From assembly GCA_964425585.1 (NCBI GenBank), contig CAYRMG010000009.1, positions 1 to 47,526 on the forward strand: a stretch of DNA of 47,526 nucleotides, given 5' to 3'. Origin of the DNA: Aquifex sp964425585 (lineage in GTDB: Bacteria; Aquificota; Aquificia; Aquificales; Aquificaceae). The position numbers and the translations under genes are program-made. Under the pieces are notes generated by a model that saw only the letters and a program-made list of their open reading frames with translations, ran no database searches and had not been told where the DNA came from. The stretch's first letter is position 1. Each line of letters opens with the position of its first letter. Of the stretch, positions 42,712-47,526 are shown in pieces.

Positions 42712-44676
42712 TTACTGATAGCTTTTATCTTCCTTGTGGGGAACTATTCTCATTAATGCCTGGTCGGGATTTACCTGGTCTCCGGGTTTTACGAATATCT
42801 TCTTAACGATTCCATCTATGGGAGCGTGAACCTCGTTTTCCATCTTCATAGCTTCTACGGTTGCAACGGTTTGTCCTTGCTCAACCGGCTCACCTTCCTT
42901 TACGAGGATTTTTACAACCTTTCCGGGCATAGGAGGTGTGACATCTCCGGGTTCCGTTGCCTTCGGTATTCCCTCTTCTTCCGCAGCGGTTTGAACCGTT
43001 GCACCGCCACCCTGAGGAATAGCCTCTTTGAAGGGCTTCAGCTGTATCTCCTCAAGTCTGTTATTTATTCTTACGTAATACTTTCTGGGTTTTCCGCTTT
43101 CGGAATCTACGGACACACCCTCAATTTTGACTTTGAACTTTTCACCGTGGTAGGTAACTTCAAACTCTATAGGTGCTGCTCCCGGAACCTCTCCGGGCTT
43201 GGTTTCTGCAACTTCGGGAAGTTCTGCATCTACGGGTTCGGGATGTAGTTCTCCTTTTTCCCTTAGCTCAAAGAATTCCTTGGCTTGCATCGGGAAGAGT
43301 ATGTAAAGAAGAATTTCTTCATCAGTCGGTTCTCTTCCGAATATCTCTTCAAGTTCCTTCTTGGCCTTATCCCACTCTTGAGGGTCGGCGTAATCCGCCG
43401 CTCTTCTTGAGAAGTCGGGTTCTTTTCCGGGACCGAGAATTTTCTCAACCAGTTCCCTGGATATTGGTCCGGGAGGTTTTCCGTATTTACCTTCAACGTA
43501 GTCCCTTACTTCTTTTGTTATTACTTTATACCTCTCTCCCGTTATTACATTGAGAACTGCCTGAACACCTACAATTTGAGAAGAAGGTGTTAAAAGCGGC
43601 GGATATCCGAGGTCTTTTTCAACCCTCGGAACTTCTTCCAGAGCTTCTTCTATCTTGTCAAGTGCGTTAGCTTCCATAAGCTGGGCTACCATGTTGGATA
43701 TCATTCCGCCGGGTATCTTGTGGATAAGAACCTTAGCATTAACACCGGCATATTCCGTTTCATACTTCTTATACTTCTTCTTTATTTTCTTAGCGATTTC
43801 CGCTGCTTCGGATACCTTTTGGAGGTCTAATCCCGTATCAAAGGGTGTTCCTTCAAGCGCCGCTATTATTGTCTCGGTTGCAGGGTGAGAAGAACCAAAA
43901 GCCAGGGGTGATAGAACCGTATCAAGCATATCAACACCCGCAAGAACAGCCATAATATGGTTCATAGTTGCCATTCCGCTCATATCGTGGTTATGGAGAA
44001 GAACAGGTATCTTTCCTCCCGTAACCTCTTTAATTCCCTTAATTATCTGATAACACTCAAAGGGTTGCATAATTCCCGTAGCGTCCTTGAAGGATATCCA
44101 GTCGGGTTCCATTTCCGCCAGCTCTTGGGCATACCGCATCCAAAGCTCGTAGGTGTGGATGGGGCTTCTCGTGTAAGATATCTCGGCGTGAACCTCACCG
44201 CCGAATTCCTTTATAGCTTTAACCGCGGTTTCTATATTTCTGTTGTCGTTCAGAGAGTCAAACACCCTGAATACGGTTATTCCGTTTTCTATAGCTTTTT
44301 CAACGAATTTTTTCACGACATAGTCGCTCCTCGGTTTATATCCGACTATATTCTGTCCCCTGAACAGCATCTGGAGTTTGGTGTTCGGCATAACCTCTTT
44401 TATCCTTCTCAGTCTCTCCCACGGGTCTTCTTTGAGATATCTAAGACAAACGTCGTAGGTAGCTCCACCCCATACCTCAACCGCGTAAAATCCGCACTTG
44501 TCAAGAGCTTCGCAGAGGGGAAGGAGGTCTTCAGTTCTCACACGGGTAGCAAGCTTACACTGCTGTCCGTCTCTGGGTGTGAGGTCGGTTATGAGAATCT
44601 TCTTTTTAAATCCTTTATCTTTGACTTCTTTTAACTTCTCCCTAATCTCCTCTATAACTTCGGGGTTCACCACCAT
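42712..44676 (-). CDS. cfiA: 2-oxoglutarate carboxylase large subunit
   Basis: A 654-residue carboxyltransferase and biotin carrier. It pairs with CfiB in making oxalosuccinate from 2-oxoglutarate in the reductive TCA cycle of Hydrogenobacter. 'TDLTPRDGQQCKLATRVRTEDLL' opens the barrel, SFKDATGIMQP holds the catalytic lysine and LLHNHDMSG the metal histidines; the C-terminal biotin lysine is about 611 (EAMKMEN). The pyruvate-type paralogue at 2957-4825 differs at these spots (SIKDQAG, HLHTQTTA), which may mark substrate choice. GGAGGTG precedes the ATG, itself preceded by a hairpin (44690-44715). Confidence 0.88.
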   Translation of the reverse strand: MVVNPEVIEEIREKLKEVKDKGFKKKILITDLTPRDGQQCKLATRVRTEDLLPLCEALDKCGFYAVEVWGGATYDVCLRYLKEDPWERLRRIKEVMPNTKLQMLFRGQNIVGYKPRSDYVVKKFVEKAIENGITVFRVFDSLNDNRNIETAVKAIKEFGGEVHAEISYTRSPIHTYELWMRYAQELAEMEPDWISFKDATGIMQPFECYQIIKGIKEVTGGKIPVLLHNHDMSGMATMNHIMAVLAGVDMLDTVLSPLAFGSSHPATETIIAALEGTPFDTGLDLQKVSEAAEIAKKIKKKYKKYETEYAGVNAKVLIHKIPGGMISNMVAQLMEANALDKIEEALEEVPRVEKDLGYPPLLTPSSQIVGVQAVLNVITGERYKVITKEVRDYVEGKYGKPPGPISRELVEKILGPGKEPDFSRRAADYADPQEWDKAKKELEEIFGREPTDEEILLYILFPMQAKEFFELREKGELHPEPVDAELPEVAETKPGEVPGAAPIEFEVTYHGEKFKVKIEGVSVDSESGKPRKYYVRINNRLEEIQLKPFKEAIPQGGGATVQTAAEEEGIPKATEPGDVTPPMPGKVVKILVKEGEPVEQGQTVATVEAMKMENEVHAPIDGIVKKIFVKPGDQVNPDQALMRIVPHKEDKSYQ

Positions 44677-44689
44677 TTAAAACACCTCC

Positions 44690-44715
44690 TTGAGTATGTT
44701 TTATTCTATACTCAA
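44690..44715 (-). promoter_or_regulatory. Hairpin between cfiB and cfiA
   Basis: TTGAGTAT (44690-44697) and ATACTCAA (44708-44715) form an 8-bp stem with a 10-nt loop, ending directly before the cfiA ribosome site. It may stabilise a processed cfiA mRNA or tune the CfiA:CfiB ratio. No T-tract follows, so a terminator is less likely. Confidence 0.5.
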
Positions 44716-44724
44716 AACATTGTT

Positions 44725-46143
44725 TTACAACCCGTGATATGCAGCTATAGCCGCAGATATGAAGGCAACAAAATCCTCTTTATCCCTGTGTTCGGAATAC
44801 TCAAATACTTCAGGATGCTCCTCAAGATACTTGGTGGTAAACTTCCCGCTTCTGAAGTCCTTTTCCTTCATAATGTTTATAAGAAGGGGTATCGTTGTCT
44901 TTACTCCCGTTATCTCGTAGGTTTCAAGGGCTGCCCTCATTCTATCAACCGCCTCCTCCCAGGTGGGAGCCCATGTTATCAACTTAGCTATCATGGAGTC
45001 GTAGTAAGGGGTGACCTCAAATCCCCTTGCGGCAGCGTGTTCTACCCTTATTCCGAAACCACCCGGAACGTAATACCTTTCTATTACCCCTGTTGAGGGG
45101 GCAAAGTTGTTCTTAGGGTCTTCTGCATTTATACGGCACTCTATGGCATACCCGTTGAACTTTACATCTTCCTGATTTATTGTAAGTTTTTCCCCTGCTG
45201 CTATCTTTATCTGCCACTTTACTATATCTATTCCCGTAATCATTTCACTCACGGGGTGTTCAACCTGTATACGTGTGTTCATTTCAATGAAGTAGAGATT
45301 CCCCTCCTGGTCTGCTATAAACTCCATAGTTCCCGCGTTGTAGTAGCCTATCTCCTTTGCAGCTTTTGTGACTATATTTCCATAATATTCTCTCTTTTCG
45401 GGGGTAAGTATAAGAGATGGTGCTATTTCTACAAGCTTTTGGTTTCTCCTTTGTATAGAACAGTCTCTTTCTCCCAAGTGAATGACATTTCCGTATTTAT
45501 CTCCGAGAACTTGATACTCTATATGCTTGGGGTTCTCTATGAACTTCTCAAGTAATAGGTCTCCCCTACCGAACGCCTTTTCCGCTTCCCTTGAAGCTTG
45601 GTCGTAGTTCTTTACCAGTTCTTCTTCATTTCTGCATATTCTTATCCCTCTTCCTCCACCTCCCGCGGTAGCCTTGAGAAGAACAGGGTAGCCTATCTCT
45701 TTAGCAAGGGCTTTTGCTTCTTCAACACTCTTTAAAACTCCATCGGAACCGGGAACTACGGGAACACCTGCTTTTTTCATGACTTCCTTTGAACGAGCTT
45801 TGTCTCCCATAAGTTCTATAACTTTCCAGTGGGGTCCTATAAAGGTTATCCCCGCTTCTTCACACATCTTTGCAAATTCCGCATTTTCCGCTAAGAATCC
45901 GTATCCGGGGTGTATGGCATCCGCTCCGACCTCAAGGGCAAGGTCTATAATCCTTTGCTTGTTGAGATAAGTATCTAATGGGTCTACTCCTATCATGTAA
46001 GCTTCATCCGCTAATTTTACATGTCTTGCTGTGCTCTCTACTTCGTTGTAAATGGCAACCGTAGGAATTCCTAACTCTTTACACGCCCTTATAATTCTTA
46101 CCGCTATTTCCCCTCTGTTAGCCACTAAAACTTTATTGAACAT
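44725..46143 (-). CDS. cfiB: 2-oxoglutarate carboxylase small (biotin carboxylase) subunit
   Basis: A 472-residue biotin carboxylase that carboxylates the biotin on CfiA with ATP and bicarbonate. 'KVLVANRGEIAVRIIRACKELG', 'KATAGGGGRGIRICRN', 'ERDCSIQRRNQKLVEIAPS' and 'EMNTRIQVEHPVSEMITGID' are the full set of motifs. The length and the location beside cfiA fit CfiB; it might also serve the pyruvate-type subunit B, whose own partner is not in the window. GGAGGT within the last codons of the Uma2 gene serves as ribosome site. Confidence 0.9.
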   Translation of the reverse strand: MFNKVLVANRGEIAVRIIRACKELGIPTVAIYNEVESTARHVKLADEAYMIGVDPLDTYLNKQRIIDLALEVGADAIHPGYGFLAENAEFAKMCEEAGITFIGPHWKVIELMGDKARSKEVMKKAGVPVVPGSDGVLKSVEEAKALAKEIGYPVLLKATAGGGGRGIRICRNEEELVKNYDQASREAEKAFGRGDLLLEKFIENPKHIEYQVLGDKYGNVIHLGERDCSIQRRNQKLVEIAPSLILTPEKREYYGNIVTKAAKEIGYYNAGTMEFIADQEGNLYFIEMNTRIQVEHPVSEMITGIDIVKWQIKIAAGEKLTINQEDVKFNGYAIECRINAEDPKNNFAPSTGVIERYYVPGGFGIRVEHAAARGFEVTPYYDSMIAKLITWAPTWEEAVDRMRAALETYEITGVKTTIPLLINIMKEKDFRSGKFTTKYLEEHPEVFEYSEHRDKEDFVAFISAAIAAYHGL

Positions 46144-46145
46144 CT

Positions 46146-46736
46146 TCAGACCTCCTTAGAGTATTTTTCCAGAAGCTTGTTTAAATTAACGTTTATATTT
46201 TCAATTACTTCAAAATCATCTTTCCAGTCCTGAACTATCCATTTTTTACCTTTTTCGGCAATCATTACTTTTTTTGGTTTTGTAAAAATCCATATTACTT
46301 TTTCAACCCCCGCATCTATTAGCTCCTGCGTTTTTTCAAAGGCGTAATCTTCCACAGATGTATAGTCTTTTAAATCAGCTTTTGTATCTATTTCTATGGC
46401 TACTTTCGGAGGTATTTTAGTATACCCTCCGCTAAATTTAAACTTTTCTTTTTCAAATATAGCAATATCCAAGAGCCTGAAGCTATCTTCTGAGGTAAAG
46501 AAGCCGAGCTCATTTGTCATAATCAAGTATTTTGCAGTATCAAGTTTAGAGTAAAGAAAAGCCACCAAAACTGCAATTATGTAGGCTTGTAAATCACTAC
46601 TACCCATTACAGCCTCTGGAGGTAGTTCACCCTTTAGAACTTTTTCGTAATTTCGGTAATATATGGGTCTTCCCTTTACTTTTTCGTATACGAGGATGTT
46701 AAGGAGTTGTTTTTTGGATTCTTTTAGGGGGGTCAT
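46146..46736 (-). CDS. Uma2-family PD-(D/E)XK nuclease-like protein
   Basis: A 196-residue protein resembling the Uma2 (DUF820) family of putative restriction-endonuclease-fold proteins. The probable core is 'DSFRLLDIAIFEKEKF' (Asp), then 'PPKVAIEIDTKADLKD' (Glu-x-Asp), then 'DYAFEKTQELIDAGVEKVIWIF'. Function is unknown for the family; toxin or nuclease roles have been proposed. I choose ATG 46736 because it overlaps the TGA of the upstream DUF262-type frame (ATGA); earlier starts at 46778 (TTG) and 46769 (ATG) would lie inside that gene. It ends two nt before cfiB. Confidence 0.7.
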   Translation of the reverse strand: MTPLKESKKQLLNILVYEKVKGRPIYYRNYEKVLKGELPPEAVMGSSDLQAYIIAVLVAFLYSKLDTAKYLIMTNELGFFTSEDSFRLLDIAIFEKEKFKFSGGYTKIPPKVAIEIDTKADLKDYTSVEDYAFEKTQELIDAGVEKVIWIFTKPKKVMIAEKGKKWIVQDWKDDFEVIENINVNLNKLLEKYSKEV

Positions 46737-47526
46737 TGGGAAGCCCCCGTATCTTTTACAAATCTGCATAAGCTCCAAGTGTTTAATATGAAATCAATAA
46801 GTTTCTGAGTTCTACCTTTAATATGTTCCCTTTTCCATTCGGTATTATTGCCGCTAATTTTATTGACGATATCTTTTATCTCCCTATGATGAGACATAGG
46901 AGATTTTCCATAGGATTTTAATTTTTCTGGAAAATCTGAATCACTTAACCCTATATTATGTTCGGCACTAACTAAAAGTAAATTGCCTAATGAAGATATT
47001 TTTCTTTAAATTCTCCGTCATAAGTATCGTATCCTCCACTTCCACTCCTATTTTCATTTTGAGGTGAAATATGTTCAAGCCACCAGCCAGTGCGTTCATT
47101 TTCATTTCCTGAGTATATATCCATTCTGCATATCAAATCTTCTGGGTAATTTTCTTTTGAATTCTTTCTAAGATGTATTTCATAGCGTTTCAAAATATAG
47201 CGGGTTAGATTATGATACATATTTCCTTGCACTATATTCTTAATCGTTTCCTCCGACCAGTAAGGGTCCGAACACAGCCTTCGGTATATGGATATAAAGA
47301 ACTTATCTATATTCACATCCTTGGTAAGCTGTTTAAGGAAATCATTTAACCGTGATTCTATCTCTGCACGTGTAAAAGTTATATTATGAACAAATACAAT
47401 TCTCTCAAGATATTCTAAGAACTTTTCTAAATCTTTATCCTTAAAGTATTTATAAGCTTTAATTATAAATGGATAAGCAAAGGCAAATTTAAATCTTCTT
47501 AAATCCTTAAGATAACACGCAAACTC
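46733..47526 (-). pseudogene. Frameshifted DUF262/DUF1524 (GmrSD-like) gene, partial
   Basis: From the right edge an open frame runs leftwards ('EFACYLKDLRRFKFAFAYPF' onward) to a TAG at 46987-46989 and contains 'WWLEHISPQNENRSG', the HNH-like EHIxPQ motif of DUF1524. The expected continuation is in another frame: 'GNLLLVSAEHNIGLSDSDF', then 'PEKLKSYGKS' and 'HIKGRTQKLIDFILNTW', ending at TGA 46733-46735. One missing base in the five-T run at 46999-47003 (A run on the coding strand) would join both. It is a broken or recoded gene, or a sequencing error. The N-terminal ParB-like DUF262 part would lie outside the window. Such proteins are type IV restriction or defence nucleases. Confidence 0.75.

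Noticed and set aside
43957..44634. 225-codon open frame on the plus strand inside cfiA
   Set aside because: It is fully antisense to a strongly conserved protein and has no family motif or ribosome site.
46146..46778. Longer Uma2 gene starting at TTG 46778 or ATG 46769
   Set aside because: Those codons lie within the DUF1524 frame; the ATGA overlap at 46733-46736 is a more natural start.

Overview
The window looks like chromosome from a member of the Aquificales, very close to Aquifex aeolicus. The predicted thioredoxin-like [2Fe-2S] ferredoxin (32841-33176) matches, as I remember it, almost the whole A. aeolicus ferredoxin sequence with a few conservative changes. The short TilS, the 80-residue Hfq, the DHH-CBS-nucleotidyltransferase fusion, the ATP-dependent DNA ligase and the reductive TCA genes also fit that lineage. 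Genes are tightly packed, often overlapping by 1-40 nt, with strong GGAGG-type ribosome binding sites and frequent TTG or GTG starts. No insertion sequence, CRISPR array, rRNA or prophage was seen.

Layout, left to right. 109-4825 (-) is a pyruvate-carboxylase-type subunit, short-form hisG, a VWA protein and a DUF190 protein. 4885-9342 (+) is a short ComEC-like protein, sucC, sucD, a [4Fe-4S] ferredoxin and a metallo-beta-lactamase-fold protein. 9334-11298 (-) is mqnC and an AEC-family permease. 11335-13598 (+) is leuD and an ATP-dependent DNA ligase, followed by an odd G-rich structured spacer. 13738-16428 (-) is two DUF2173-like paralogues, an SCP2-like protein and a sigma-54 activator, preceded by a near-consensus sigma-54 promoter and palindromic upstream sites. 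16585-18182 (+) is a fused NAD(P)HX repair enzyme and tRNA-Ser(CGA). 18184-22402 (-) is a coiled-coil protein and leuA, a small membrane protein, a DsbC-like protein and an aminotransferase. 22483-28512 (+) is a chain rplM-rpsI-argC-dnaN-small exported protein-LOG-sbcD-tilS. 28496-32764 (-) is ccsB, lptB and the nucleotidyltransferase fusion. 32841-33176 (+) is the [2Fe-2S] ferredoxin. 33173-36326 (-) is hfq, kdsD, ppa and a phosphohexomutase. 36343-42688 (+) is a compact division cluster murB-ddl-ftsQ-ftsA-ftsZ running into moaC, ubiX and a cupin. 42712-47526 (-) is cfiA, cfiB, a Uma2-type nuclease and a frameshifted DUF262/DUF1524 gene cut by the window edge.

Together the genes point to an autotroph fixing CO2 by the reductive TCA cycle: pyruvate carboxylase-type subunit, succinyl-CoA synthetase, citryl-CoA synthetase small subunit, both subunits of 2-oxoglutarate carboxylase, and low-potential ferredoxins. 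Menaquinone is probably made by the futalosine route (mqnC), and the cell is Gram-negative (lptB, kdsD).

The most interesting items are the apparently self-contained sigma-54 operon with its own enhancer sites (13738-16562), the frameshifted GmrSD-like gene translationally coupled to a Uma2 nuclease directly upstream of a central carbon-fixation operon, the shrunken MoaB-like tail on MoaC, and a beta-lactamase-fold enzyme with Cys where the metal-bridging Asp is expected. All family names come from reading the sequences and memory; no database search was run.
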